Positions 42,088-54,100 of a DNA stretch of 64,000 bases are shown here, one piece after another. Each line of letters starts with the position of its first letter. Position 1 is the stretch's first letter. The DNA is taken from the NCBI GenBank assembly GCA_016219545.1, contig JACRMH010000021.1, positions 62,001 through 126,000 on the forward strand. The letters run 5' to 3'. The notes under the pieces are model-generated. The model searched no databases. It was given only the letters and a program-made list of their open reading frames with translations, and was not told the origin of the DNA. Source of the DNA: Chloroflexota bacterium (GTDB lineage Bacteria > Chloroflexota > Anaerolineae > Anaerolineales > Villigracilaceae). Position numbers and translations under genes: made by a program.

Positions 42088-42171
42088 ACTGCGGCAGGAC
42101 TTGTTTCGTTCCGCCGCAGTCAATTCAAATTGCAGTGTCGAGGGAGAGCCGCCGGAGAGCGGCTCTCCCTC
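42088..42171. repeat. Two hairpins in an intra-operon gap
   Basis: Arms ACTGCGGC / GCCGCAGT (about 42089-42118) and GAGGGAGAGCCGC (42140-42152) with its complement (42159-42171), 13 bp perfect. Neither has a T run on the transcribed strand. They may create an mRNA processing or stability boundary between the oxidase and the chaperone genes. Confidence 0.55.
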
Positions 42172-42207
42172 CTAATGTGGATTTAGTTAGGTGATTTGAC
42201 TATGATC

Positions 42208-45200
42208 TTACGGACCATAGGGCGTAGTTGACCGCTTGGCTGAGAAGGCGTCGAAGTACTCGAGCGTGGAACTGCCTCCGCTTGTCACTGAGCCAAATCG
42301 GAACACACGTACTAAGGTGTTAGTTGCTGCCAGTGACTGATCTGCAACAAGACTTCCGCCAACAAAGAGTTGGAGCGTACTTCCCGACTGCCAGACCACT
42401 TCAATGCGATTGCTGACACCGTCGGTGATGTCGGTCCATGTAGTATTGGCTGTACTCGTACCGACTTGGATCTGCACTTGAGGCTGGGCGCCATTCATGC
42501 GATAACGGACACGGAAGACCGTATTACTGCTTGTTCTGGCGACAAAAATATCCTGATTGGTTCCCATGTTTCCGTTGGGGTTGAAGTAGAAGCGCACATC
42601 AACATTCGCAGCGGCTGGGTTGGCAGCAGTGTTAAATTCATATTGCAAATAGTTGGTATTGTCGCCTTGTGCCTGTAAACCTCGAAGTCCAAACAGAGCC
42701 GCTGTTGTTGTATTGTTAAGGCGGGATAGAGCGGCCGTCGAGCGAGTTGTCCAGTTGCCGGGCAGAGTGGTCGGTGATTCGAATCCATCCGAGAAGATCG
42801 AGTCGGGAATAACAGTTAATGTTGCGGTGCGGACACCGTTGGTTCCGGTGCTCCAGTTTCCTGCTCCGTCACGAATACGGACACGAACTGTGTATGTTCC
42901 TGCAGCGAGTGTACTTGTGTCAATATTTGTGCTCGTTCCGGAGAACGCATTGCCTGTGCCGGCTGTAATGTTGGTAGAGCCGAACCAGTATTCTCCACCA
43001 GTTACGCCGCTGGCGAGTCCGCTGACAAGTGGATCATTGGAACCATTTACGGTCAGTCCTGTGCTGGTAGTTCCCGTCAGAATTGAGTTCGGGGAGACGG
43101 TGATGCTCGTAAAGGTGGGGGCGGTGCGGTCGATCAACAACGTTGTGTTGGCTGCTAAACTCCAATTGCCGGCTGTATCCAAGGTACGCACGTAAATAGT
43201 GTGGTTACCTGCTGCGAGTGCCGTGATTGTAGCTGCTGGAATGGTGGCGGAGATTGTGGTGCTCGGTGATGCAGCGGCCCGGGTCATCAATGTACCGGTG
43301 CCGGCTACACCAAGAGCATCAATGAAATACTCTCCTTTGACGATAATGTTATTACCGGTGACGACGTCATTGGCTGTTGCATTGATTACCACAGAGGTGT
43401 TATTCGATGCGGGGGGGGTCAAGGTCAGTCCATTGACGAATGGTCTCATCTTGTCAACGATGATTACAGCAAAGCTGGTCGTACCCCAATTGCCAGCCGC
43501 ATCCTTGCTATGAACATGGATGTTGTGCGGGCCGTTGCTCAGGTTGCTAATTGTGGCAAGCGGGATATTGGCATAGCCAGCCTCGGAAAGACTGTTAAAA
43601 ACGCCATCTATTGCAATGAACGGGAAGCCAGTGCCGTTGGCGCCAACTGTATCAATGAAGCCTTCGGCTGCAATGACATTGGAGAGCGGGTCCATCATGG
43701 TCGCAGTAACATGGACTGCTGGTGTGCTGGCATTGAATGGCAAGGTGCCATTGTTTGGGCTGGGTGAAGCCAATACAGCGCTTGTAACGGGACCGGCATG
43801 ATCAACAATGAAATTAATTGTTAGGGGATTGCCCCAATTACCAAGGGCATCCTGGCTGCGGACATTGACATCGTGGGAACCATCAGAAAGAGCGTTGATG
43901 GTTGCTGCAGGAACGGTAGCCTTTACACTGCTGATCACAGCAGTTGGTGAGATTACCGTCATGGGTGAAGTGGTGCCGCCGTCTATCGAATATTCAGCTG
44001 CACTGATGATGCCGTTGCCATTAGCGCTGTCATTTGCAGTTGCGCTTAAGGTCAGGTCTACAGTGCCGTTGCTTGGGTTGGGTAACAAGGTTCCGGCGGA
44101 AGTTACAGGACCTGCCTTATCGAGATTAAGCACTGCCGAACTGAATGCGCCCCAACCATTGGAATCCTGTCCGCGGACATAGATCGTGTGAGATCCGGCT
44201 GACAAAGCGGCCAAGTCTACAGTTGTAATGGTTGCCTCAATGTTCTCAGCCAGTGAATCAAACGATAAATCGCTGGCATTCATTGGGGTCGCAGCGCCGG
44301 AAATACTATCAATATAATATTCTGCGGCTGTTATGTTTGTGGTACCTGTGGTGGTCGCAGCCAAGGCAACATTGCTTGACCCATTAGTGATGTTCGGGGT
44401 TAATGTTACTCCGCTTGTAAGTGGACCACCTGCTACTGGAACTGGAGCGCCAAGTGTCAGGAAGGTCAGCATTCCACCAAAACCTGCGGCGTTATTGTTA
44501 TGTTGCAGGAAGTTTGCTTCATACAAAGCGAACATGCTGCCGCTGGTGGCCGAAACTGGGATGGTTGTGATCACATCCATCGTTCGTCCCGGGGCGATGC
44601 TTTCAGTAACAGAAAAGCGTGAGTAGGTTAGTGGATTACCATCAATGGCGATAACATTCTGGCTTAGTCCCAACACACCCATGGAATGAGTTTGAAAACC
44701 TGCGTTGAGATAGCGCACAAGGACTCTATTGCCTGCGGCTGTGGGGGTTGGAACAGTCTGAGGATATGACTTGCCATTGATCAACCAGTAATTGGGATGA
44801 TACTCGCGCATGTCAAAGGCGGCCGGGTTTGCACTGTTGTTCAGGGCCTGATCAATCTCACTGAGCACAAGCACAGCTTCATCGTTATAGGCAGTTGAAG
44901 CGCTGGTATATGCTTGTCCGGGTGTTGTTGAGCGCACGATCAATGCACCATATAAACCCATGGCAACCTGATGTTCGGCATTGTTTAGCAGGCCGGCTTC
45001 ATATAAATAAGTTCCGGGAGCGCTGGCTGTGAATGTATAAGAGGTGGAACCTCCGGCAATCACACCGGTCAGATCGGGAGTCATGGTTTGTCCCGGGAAT
45101 AACATCGAGGTGGCTTCAGTTAATCCGTTATAGAGAGTAACAGTAACGACATCGCCTTCATCAACATAGATCTGCGGACCGGGCAGGCTGGCTGTTGCGG

Positions 45201-45420
45201 TGCTGCAGTCACCTGAGGTTGTGGGTATTCCATAGCCCCAGAATGTAACGGTTGCACCATCGGCCATCAAAACAGAACCGGGCTTGGCACATAGTTCAAC
45301 GGGTATGGCGGCAGCGGCGGCGGATGTTGTATGACCGATAACCACGATTATCAATGCCGTAAGTACAAACAGTCTCATGCCCGTTGTAACGAAATTAGAA
45401 AATAGTTTAATTGTTTTCAT
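42208..45420 (-). CDS. Multicopper oxidase-like protein with Ig-like repeats and LamG-like tail
   Basis: 1070 residues. Signal peptide, then two cupredoxin-like domains (about 40-170 and 185-330). In the first, the usual HxHG site reads ATSMLFPGQ and the usual YHxH reads TYLYEAG, so copper ligands are lost. Then five Ig-like repeats of about 100 residues, each with a HTIYVRGQDSNGWG/GNWG-type hairpin, and a C-terminal sandwich domain starting FSDGFESPTTLPGNWT. Probably a surface scaffold paired with the neighbouring oxidase-like proteins rather than an active oxidase (inference). Confidence 0.8.
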   Translation of the reverse strand: MKTIKLFSNFVTTGMRLFVLTALIIVVIGHTTSAAAAAIPVELCAKPGSVLMADGATVTFWGYGIPTTSGDCSTATASLPGPQIYVDEGDVVTVTLYNGLTEATSMLFPGQTMTPDLTGVIAGGSTSYTFTASAPGTYLYEAGLLNNAEHQVAMGLYGALIVRSTTPGQAYTSASTAYNDEAVLVLSEIDQALNNSANPAAFDMREYHPNYWLINGKSYPQTVPTPTAAGNRVLVRYLNAGFQTHSMGVLGLSQNVIAIDGNPLTYSRFSVTESIAPGRTMDVITTIPVSATSGSMFALYEANFLQHNNNAAGFGGMLTFLTLGAPVPVAGGPLTSGVTLTPNITNGSSNVALAATTTGTTNITAAEYYIDSISGAATPMNASDLSFDSLAENIEATITTVDLAALSAGSHTIYVRGQDSNGWGAFSSAVLNLDKAGPVTSAGTLLPNPSNGTVDLTLSATANDSANGNGIISAAEYSIDGGTTSPMTVISPTAVISSVKATVPAATINALSDGSHDVNVRSQDALGNWGNPLTINFIVDHAGPVTSAVLASPSPNNGTLPFNASTPAVHVTATMMDPLSNVIAAEGFIDTVGANGTGFPFIAIDGVFNSLSEAGYANIPLATISNLSNGPHNIHVHSKDAAGNWGTTSFAVIIVDKMRPFVNGLTLTPPASNNTSVVINATANDVVTGNNIIVKGEYFIDALGVAGTGTLMTRAAASPSTTISATIPAATITALAAGNHTIYVRTLDTAGNWSLAANTTLLIDRTAPTFTSITVSPNSILTGTTSTGLTVNGSNDPLVSGLASGVTGGEYWFGSTNITAGTGNAFSGTSTNIDTSTLAAGTYTVRVRIRDGAGNWSTGTNGVRTATLTVIPDSIFSDGFESPTTLPGNWTTRSTAALSRLNNTTTAALFGLRGLQAQGDNTNYLQYEFNTAANPAAANVDVRFYFNPNGNMGTNQDIFVARTSSNTVFRVRYRMNGAQPQVQIQVGTSTANTTWTDITDGVSNRIEVVWQSGSTLQLFVGGSLVADQSLAATNTLVRVFRFGSVTSGGSSTLEYFDAFSAKRSTTPYGP

Positions 45421-45432
45421 GTCAGACTCCTG

Positions 45433-46716
45433 TTACGGGCAGTTGTTTGGCAAAGGCGGATCGATCCTGACGTAGGTGATCGGACCTGCCATGACCTGGC
45501 CCCACGCATCCAATTGGAAAAGTGCATGGTTGTGCGAAATGATGTAATACTCGCCGCACTGGTTGAGGGTTGAGACTCCCGGAGGCATCGGACCCATTAC
45601 GCCCAGATATGGGCTGCCTGAATAGAACATACCCAGTGATTGATTCGCAATATCAGGAATGGTGACTGGGATCGGATTGCTCTCGCTATAGTTTTCAGCG
45701 TCATACCACTTGAAGAGCACATCCCAAGTTTGACCAGGCCCGATATTTACAGCAAATTTCTCAAAGGAAAGATCTTCACCACCTGTTCCTTCTACGGCAT
45801 TGCCATCGCGACCGATCACAAGTCCATTTTGTCCATGCGGATGGAACGGATAATCTTCAGTGCCGATGTTAACGAAACGTTCAATCCCTGGATATGGGTG
45901 GAGCGTTGCATCATATGGATGGATGCGTGCAAGGGCACCATAGGGTTGGTTGGGTAACCAGGGGGCATAATTATCGGCAATGGTGTCCGGGAAGCCGCGT
46001 CCATTAAGAAGCCAGTAGCGCGGATGGTAGTTATTCATGTTGAAGGGAACACCATCTTCAACTGCCTGATGTAGATACGGGTCGATATCAGAGAGGAGGG
46101 CAAGGAATTCCTCTTCTGGTGTGAACCGGCTGTCGGGGCGGTTGTTTGCGAAATTCGCGCCTGCGCTTGGGCGGACAACCAGCACACTAGCCAATCCCAT
46201 CGCAACCTGCTTCTTGGAGTCTGTTCCACTTTCATAAATAAATGTGCCAGGTTTGTTTGCTACGAAACTATATGTCACGGTTCCACCTGCGGGTGCGGTT
46301 TTTGTGAGCGAGATCAAATCTCCGCCGCCACTAAACTCAGGCTGGGCTGGAACGCCATTTGCCAGAACATTTTCCTGCCCGGGGAAAATAATCGAGGTTG
46401 CCTCGGACAGGTTGTTCTGCAGGATGACCGTAACAGTGTCACCTTGATTGACACAAAGCACCGGGCCGGGGTATTGGAATGCTCCACCGGTCACTGAGTA
46501 ACTCCACATGAACATGGTGTTGGCATCAGAAAGGACAATATATCCGGTACCGGTTGAAAGGTTAAAAGTAGGTCCATTGGTGCAAACAATGCCCACAGCT
46601 GGGTTTGATTGAGCTGATGCAGATTGGGTGTTCGCAAGGGGACCCGCCGCCAGTAGTACGAACAGAGCAACCAATCCCAACCGCATCCATTTGAATTTTG
46701 AAGTACGCATTTTCAA
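45433..46716 (-). CDS. Multicopper oxidase-like protein, C-terminal-type copper motifs
   Basis: 427 residues with a Sec signal peptide. The first cupredoxin domain lacks ligands (ATSIIFPGQ and TFIYESGTDSKKQ in place of HxHG and YHSH). The second keeps EDYPFHPHGQNGLVIGRDG (HPHG at 292-295) and the C-terminus has EYYIISHNHALFQLDAWG (HNH at 395-397). It therefore has part of a trinuclear site but no HCHxxxH cluster. It shares the degenerate first domain with the next gene (42208-45420) and sits 27 bp from the ligand-rich paralog. Enzymatic activity alone is doubtful. Confidence 0.82.
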   Translation of the reverse strand: MKMRTSKFKWMRLGLVALFVLLAAGPLANTQSASAQSNPAVGIVCTNGPTFNLSTGTGYIVLSDANTMFMWSYSVTGGAFQYPGPVLCVNQGDTVTVILQNNLSEATSIIFPGQENVLANGVPAQPEFSGGGDLISLTKTAPAGGTVTYSFVANKPGTFIYESGTDSKKQVAMGLASVLVVRPSAGANFANNRPDSRFTPEEEFLALLSDIDPYLHQAVEDGVPFNMNNYHPRYWLLNGRGFPDTIADNYAPWLPNQPYGALARIHPYDATLHPYPGIERFVNIGTEDYPFHPHGQNGLVIGRDGNAVEGTGGEDLSFEKFAVNIGPGQTWDVLFKWYDAENYSESNPIPVTIPDIANQSLGMFYSGSPYLGVMGPMPPGVSTLNQCGEYYIISHNHALFQLDAWGQVMAGPITYVRIDPPLPNNCP

Positions 46717-46743
46717 CTCCTTTTCATCATTAAGCCGGTCGGG

Positions 46744-48051
46744 CTAGATGCCCCAATCATTGGGGAACTGCTGTGCGGCAACACCGGATGGGTAAACACG
46801 AATTTCTGTGCGCTGACCGCCTGAATCACCAGATAGGTTATTTGTGCGGTTGTAAGCGCGGTTATAAAGCACGTAAGTATCCGGTCCGACTCCACCCGAA
46901 TGAGCGGGGGCAGTGAAGATCACATCAAAGCTCTCGCCTGCGCCGATCAGGATCGTATCGGTATCGTAGCTGGTGTCTGTGCCATCGCGTCCCTTCATGG
47001 GTGTTGCATCACGACCGACTACATGCATGTTGATACCGGTCAAGGTCATGGAAGCTTCGCGGAACCCGAGGTTGGCAAAACGCAGAAGTACACGTTCGCC
47101 AGCATTGCATGTCACCAATGCTGAGAGTGGTTGGTATTGAAGTTCCGGTCTTCCAGCAGGGGCGATCAGATCACCGTTGGCATCCCTAACCGGGTTGAAG
47201 GGATCAACCGAACCATTGGGGGCCAAAGTATCCGGATAGACACGTCCATTCAGCATGGAGAAATCAGGCTTATAGTCTGTCCAATCTGGTAGCTGAATGT
47301 GTGAGTCTGCCCAGTGGGCCTCCGCCCAAAATTCGCTGAGGAACATGGCGAACTCCCGGTCGAATTCGGTGGCTGGATCGTTGTAGGCAAATTTCGGTCC
47401 GAGCAAAGGACGCACGAAGACCAGTCCGGTCATGCCCATGTGCACATGCTCCACATCTTCCACATGACAGTGGTACATATAAGTACCTGGGTCGCGTGGG
47501 CGAAAGACATAGGTAAAGTCACGCCCAACTGGAACGGATACTGAACCGGTCGGTTCGCCATCGAAGAAGGGGATGACGTTACGGAAACCATGCCAGTGCA
47601 GGGTGTGTGCGTCCGTCAAGTCGGGGCGCATTGCCAGGCCGAGGTTGGTCAGTTGCAATCGAAACTCATTTGTGCCATTGAATTGGTCAACCCAAAACAG
47701 TGGAGCGTTATGCTGTGCCCTCTGTTTCTGATTGGCCTTTTGAGTCTCGGTCATACCTGTTATGTTACGGAAACCAAATATGTAGCTATTCAAACCTTCC
47801 GGATAACCATCAGCCAAACCTGGAGCAAGGTTATCTGGAAAATATGGAGGAATGGCCGGCGTTTCGGGTAAGTGCATCCAGCCATCTGTGCCAGCGAAAT
47901 ATAAGTTTGGGGGAATCACATCTGCCATAACAACCTGTTCAGCCATTAAAGTTTTGCGCAGGAATTGTGGCAGCGCGCTCACGCCTGCGACGGTCAAAGC
48001 CCCAGCGCCGGCTAGCTTGAGAAAATCACGTCGAGAAATCATCTTTTTCAT
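46744..48051 (-). CDS. Tat-exported multicopper oxidase
   Basis: 435 residues. Twin-arginine signal MISRRDFLKLAGAGALTVAG, so it is exported folded and possibly already copper-loaded. The first cupredoxin domain keeps HTLHWHGF (149-156) and YHCHVEDVEHVHMGM (193-207), which joins trinuclear histidines to a type 1 site (Cys, His, Met). The second domain has lost recognisable ligands (MHVVGRDATPM). This ligand distribution is complementary to that of the next gene. Substrate unknown; Mn(II), Fe(II) or Cu(I) oxidation are options. Confidence 0.88.
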   Translation of the reverse strand: MKKMISRRDFLKLAGAGALTVAGVSALPQFLRKTLMAEQVVMADVIPPNLYFAGTDGWMHLPETPAIPPYFPDNLAPGLADGYPEGLNSYIFGFRNITGMTETQKANQKQRAQHNAPLFWVDQFNGTNEFRLQLTNLGLAMRPDLTDAHTLHWHGFRNVIPFFDGEPTGSVSVPVGRDFTYVFRPRDPGTYMYHCHVEDVEHVHMGMTGLVFVRPLLGPKFAYNDPATEFDREFAMFLSEFWAEAHWADSHIQLPDWTDYKPDFSMLNGRVYPDTLAPNGSVDPFNPVRDANGDLIAPAGRPELQYQPLSALVTCNAGERVLLRFANLGFREASMTLTGINMHVVGRDATPMKGRDGTDTSYDTDTILIGAGESFDVIFTAPAHSGGVGPDTYVLYNRAYNRTNNLSGDSGGQRTEIRVYPSGVAAQQFPNDWGI

Positions 48052-48116
48052 AGTATCTCCTTTAGCAGGAAAGGCTGGAGGTCAATTTATTCAACCGGCC
48101 TCCAGCCAGTCTCTGA

Positions 48117-51100
48117 CTACGGCATGGTTCCACCGCCGAAATTATCGAAGCGGGCATCATTCGCCCCGCTGAAGTTTCCGAAGAACCAAACACCGATACG
48201 TCCGCCTCCTGACGAGAGGGCGGGTGTCCAGGCGTTAATTCCTGTGGTTACATTTGTTTGACCGATCTGGGTGCCGTTTTGGAACAGAGTGACCATTCCA
48301 CTGTCTTCGATGCGTACACCGAAGACGTCACCACTCGCAAAGGTTATGCCGGTTTGGGTAAAGTTCAGACCTTTGTTACGGTTGGGTACCTTTGTCCAGA
48401 TGCGGATCGAGTGGTTGGAGGGATAATAGGCTGCCTCTATAAAGCTGGCATTCTTCGCGGTTGTAGAATTGCCATTGAACTTGAGGAATACGCCCTGTTC
48501 TGATCCGGCTCCTATATCAGTGAAAGTAAAGTAGGCTTCCTGGTTGGCTCCAAACGAGGTTGGATTCCAATTTATCCTGCCAGACTTGCGGACTTGTACA
48601 TCCTGGCTGGCGAGGATCCTAAAGATGCCGCTGCTTGTGTTGCCAGTCCAGTTGGATCCCACGACACCCGCTGCACGATTGAAATCGTCGAGTACAGGAG
48701 TGCTTGGGAATAAGGCAGGTGAACCGCCTCCACCGCCTCCTCCGCCACCAGTTATTAACTCATCGGCACCAGTATCTGGAGGAACATTTCGGGTTTCTCC
48801 GTCAAAATCGTTTGCAGGAGCATTTGAACCGGAGAGTGAGGAAATCCCTGCGTCAATAGCTGGTGAGCCGGTACTAAGGTGGTAATCACCCATCAAGGTC
48901 GGAGACCCGGTCACTGAGAGCAGGATGGCGTCAATGAAGTTAGCATTGGTGCGCCAGGCCACAAAGGATAAGGCTGTATTATAGGAAGTGCGTACCGTTG
49001 GATCCACACCGATCAGGTTGGATGGATCAATGGATAGCACGCCGGAACCATCTGAGACGCCAAGGTCCCAGACATTTGCATCGCCATCGCTCAGTCCACT
49101 GACTGTTCCAAGACCACGAGTGCCGGCCCGGTTGTCCCAGAAGATATTGTTGAAGAGTAAGGGGCTGCTGAATACCGGCAGACTGAAAGCGTTTTGTAAG
49201 AGAACGCTATTGGCGCCTGTGGCGAGACCAGCCGGGGCAGGGAAGCCGTTGCTGGTTACAGCTGTGGCTGTGGTAACGTTTTTCGCGATGGTGTTATTGT
49301 AAATTCGAACGTCGGGTGTATCGTTGATGGCAATACCGCCGCCTTCGTGGGTCGAAACGTTATTGACGATCATATTGTTGTAAACGTTCATTGGGTAGTT
49401 ACCTGCCATCAGGAAGCGCAGACCGCCACCATCATCATTCGATAAGTTGTGTTGTATCAAATTGTTGTAAATATCTGTAGGACCTGAGCCAGGAGAAAGT
49501 ATGGTTGGGTCTGCAGGGAGTTGTCCGGCAATCATCACGCCAGCGCCCTCATCATAGGATTGGTTAACATAGATGCGATTGTGATGAATCTTGCCATTCG
49601 GGCTGTAACCATAGACGGTCATTCCACCGCCGTATTCAGCGGAGAAGTTACCGCAGATATCGTTGCCCGCGACTTCATAATTATCAGCGCCTGCGAAGAT
49701 CGCCAGTCCACCTGCGAGGTTGGTACTGCCATTTGCAATAACACGGTTGTTGGCAATACGCAGGTTTTCATTGTGACTGCTCGCGTCACCAGGCAGGTCG
49801 GGTGTGCCGATGCGCACAGTCCCATATGAGGCACTGTTGTTCTGGATCAGGTTATTTGTGATCTGCAGGTTGCGAACATAGGAATTCGCAAAGATCGCGC
49901 CACCTTGGGTTAGGATATTCGCCTGACCTTGTTGGTCGCCGCCGCGCAGGGTAAAGCCATCAATGGCTGCCTTGAAGTTGGAACCATATTGTGCAGTATC
50001 CTGAGCAACCATAAGGATGGTCTCGCCTTCACCTACGGTTTGGTTTCCAACCCAGGTCATTCCGGCAATCCTTTCTTCCCAATTCGCTGCTATGATCGAA
50101 TCGCCGCCAAAAGCTGCACCATCAATGATCGAACCACCAACGAAAGTCCCGTCACTGTATACACCGCCAGATCCTACGCCTTGCAATTTGATCGGCGCAG
50201 AGATAATGATGTTCTCGTAGTAGGCCCCAAGCGGGTTTAAGCGAGTTGTTGATGCAGTTGGGTAAACGACAACCAGGCTATCGGAGCCATTGGAAGCGGC
50301 GTCAATTGCACTTTGGATCGTTGCATATGGATAACCCGGTCCTACTTCATACAGGTTGGGCTCGTAGGTCGTGATCGTTGCGCTGGTGTCACCACCGCCG
50401 AAGTTATCAATACGGGCTTCGGTAGCTGCTGTGGTTCCTGTTCCTTCAAAACGAAGGCCGATGCGTCCGGTCCAGGCACCTGTGGAAGCAACAGTTGTAC
50501 GCCCGATCTCGACGCCATTTTTATAGGCGATGATCGTGCCATTGCTGAAAGCGCGTGCGCCGAGCTGATCATTCGCTGCCAGCGTGACCCCAATAAATGT
50601 GGCTTGGTCCGTGATTGTGGCAGAACCTGCCACCTTTGTGCGGATCCGCAAGGTATTCGCGGGTGTGTTATTGTAGGCTACCTCGATCCATTGGGCATTG
50701 ATTGAATTTGGACTTGATGCGCTGTTGTATTTCAGCAGAAGCCCTTGCTCGTTTGCGCCTGCTTGATTCGAGACTTGCGTGAAGGCAAAGTACGCTTCCT
50801 GGTTTGTCCCAAATGGTAATCCTACATTCCACCATGCATTGCGCGTGTTGCCAGGTCCAGTTCGGATTCGTAAATAGTTACTGTTCAGGACAAACACACT
50901 CGCGTTGTCAACACTCCAGTTTGTTCCGAGAGCAGCGCGATCAAAGTTGTCGAACACTGCACTGGAGGCAGGGAATGCTCCGTTCACGACATCAGTACCA
51001 AACTCATGGAAGGTTAAGCCGTTGATCGTGGATAAACCGTTGGCGGCTTTTACGAGGAGTTGATGGGGGCCAGCCGCCGTTCCAGCAGGAATACTCATTT

Positions 51101-54100
51101 GGATCGCACTATCATCCCAAGCCGTGGTTGGCATGGCGACACCATCGAGAGTCACCTGTCCAACATCAGTACCAAAGCCTGCCCCATAAATATTGATGGA
51201 ACTTGCCGTATCTGAGTAGGCATAGGGTTTGTCAACGGCAAATAATTGAGGACGGGTTGGTTCGATCAGACATGCAACCGCTTGCTCAAATTGTGAGCCA
51301 GGCAACTGGGCATTCACGCCCACCTGGGTTGGTGCCAGATCCGCAGGAACGATCAAACCAGGCAAGGCCTCAAATTCTGCTGATATGGTGCGGAATTGGG
51401 GCTTGTAGTTCGGGTTCCATTTTTGTGGATTGCCAGCATCGTTGCCAACAAGTCTGTATAGATTTGCACATACACCGGATGGGGTGGGGCAATCAATACG
51501 ATTTGTGGAAGGCAGTAATACATCGAAGAGACCGTTATAGTCGGACTCGACGGTTGTGATCAGGCGGTTGGTGTAATCGTAAATCCCAACAGGGGCGAAT
51601 GGAATACCAGGTTTCTCACCATACAGCAATGATTTAGGATTGGATGAGAAGTTGAGATCATCCACAAGCAAGCCCCAGAAACGTCCAGGGAGAGGTACTT
51701 GTGTAAAGAAATTGAATGTAGGCGCCACTGATCGACCATTGCTAACACGTACGAGTTTCATATCGCACAAAGGTTTCTGTGTGCCTTCAAAAACAGAGCC
51801 GCCACCATCTGCAAATGGCTGGTTGTCAATTGGTGTAGAAGCTGGGACAGTTATGCCATTGGGCAATGTAACCGGTCCGTAATTATCTGTACCTGATCCA
51901 GCTATATCGACAGTATGCAGCGCTCCGATACACGCCGGAGGCGGGATCTGTGGGACAAAACTATCGCCATTGAAGATATTGATATCCTCTTCACGAGTCA
52001 CCTGGTACATCGGGCGACCCAGTGCGTCAGTAGGAGTCTCCACTTCAACCAGATAGTCTCCGGGTAATAATTCTGTTGGAGCGGATGCATCAGCACAGGC
52101 ACCTAAAGCGGTGTCAAAGCCGCCAACTCCAAAACAACCATCTCCAAAACCGTAGTTGCCATTTACAGCTGCGCCGAAGTTGCCATCCGCTTCCATTGGG
52201 CCAAATTGCACGCCCATGAGTGGTCCTTCAAGACAATTCTTGCTCGGGTCATTGGGCAATACCTGTTGACCTACCGGGTAGGCCAATGGGTCTCCGTTAA
52301 CGTCACGGGCAATACAACCTTTTGGCTGTTCCCAGGTTTCGGTAACGACGGAATTAAGCAGGCTTCCTTTTTCATAAGAACCGTCTGCTGCGAGTTTGTA
52401 TCGTCCGGATGCATCACACGAATCGCCCGGGGCACAAGCGACCGGAGCGTATAAATTGACAGTCAAGTCGGAGATGCCGGGCTGCCAATCTTCCACTGCG
52501 GCGAAGCGCGGATCCAGTTCGTTGCGGGTTGTGTCGTAACTTACCGTGCCGACAATGCCGCCATTATTCGGATCGATGCCGGCGGTACCGCCTGAGCCTG
52601 AGTATGAATGCAGACCCCAATCCAAGGTGCCACCGAGACCAATAATGGGCAGAATATTGACATCCACACCTTGACCGAGAACTGTGGTGGGTGTTGGCTG
52701 GTTATCTGCTTGATAAGTAATGCCAGTGGTGTAGTACAGATCGGCATAGGCTTCCACGATCAGCCATTGAGTCATTGGATAGAGATTTTCCATGAAGTAA
52801 TAGCCGTTTGCATCAGTAGTGACCATTACCGCACCACGATCCATGACCGAGTTTTCACGCTTCCTCATCACAACGGGGAATCCAGCCAAACCAGGTTCGC
52901 CTTCATCTCTGAAGCCGTTGCGGTTCAGATCGTTAAAGACATATCCTTCGAGGGTTGTCCACCATCCGTTTAATGGAAGAACGCCCATATCAACTGGTTC
53001 ACCATTGAAAACTGTGACATTGACCCAATTGAGGATGTAGTCTTGTGGTTCATCCCAATATGCAAGGAAATAAGAACCGTCAGGTACGTTATTAATCGTG
53101 AAGGCGCCATTGGCATCAGTTTGCCCGATATAAACAGCGGTGTCGCCGTTCTGTAAATCGGATAATGAAACCCATGCGCCAGGCATAACGTGATCGATTT
53201 TTCCTCCGCCCAGACCGCCCCAAATGTCTCCGGGTAAAGCAACGCCGCCTGTGGTGGGAATGTATACTTTTGTTGCTGCGATCACGCCGGTAATTTGACC
53301 TGAAGCAGGTGTAGTCAAAGAATTGGACTGTTGGACAAAACCGAAGAAGGTGGCCGGGAACGGTTCACCAGCTACCACGAATTCTGTATCGAGTCCGTTT
53401 GCGCCTTCCATTACCCAGGCGTCCCAGTCATGGTTGCCTTCGAGGGTGGTGGTCTGGATCCAGGTGTTTCCATCCGGTGCGACAACAGAAAGAGCGTAGC
53501 GGTTGGGACCCAAGTTTGGAATTATCAGCTTGCCTTCGATGGCCGCTGTCGCAGGGACTGCGCCGCCTTCGATCATCGTTAATCCGGTCGGATTAGTAGG
53601 ACAGCGTCCGTATGAATCCACTGGAGCTACCGTACCAATATCCACCCCGTTATCAACAACGTAACACTTGCTGATACAAACGCCGTTGCCGCAGAGTGGG
53701 TTACCATAAACATCGGTGGTTACTTCGCCAATGTAGTCAGCAATATGACCAACGAAACCGGCAAGCCCATGTTCGGCAGGGAGATCAGGACCGCTATTGG
53801 TGGGGGAGATATCCTCAAAAATTGCGGCCTGAATGGTTACGTCAGGCAAATCATAGGCTTGCATCTTAACTGTGACAAGTCCCGAATCTTCAAATGGCAC
53901 AGTGAAATGTTCGCCGTCAAGCCTGAAACCATCGGCCATGACAGAGATCAAATACCGTCCATCGGGCAGATCGAGTCCGGCGCCGCCAGCGAAGTCGCTT
54001 TCAGTGCCTGAAGTGTAGATCGGGCTCGACCCCGCAATGCCCATGGAGGTCCAGAAGCAGTTGTCGGGGTAAGTGGGATCCTCCGGAGTACATTCAAAGG

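Noticed and set aside
42370..44626. Several plus-strand frames opposite the Ig-repeat protein
   Set aside because: Repetitive Thr/Ser/Ala codons of the real gene leave long open antisense frames; none has a start signal or known domain.
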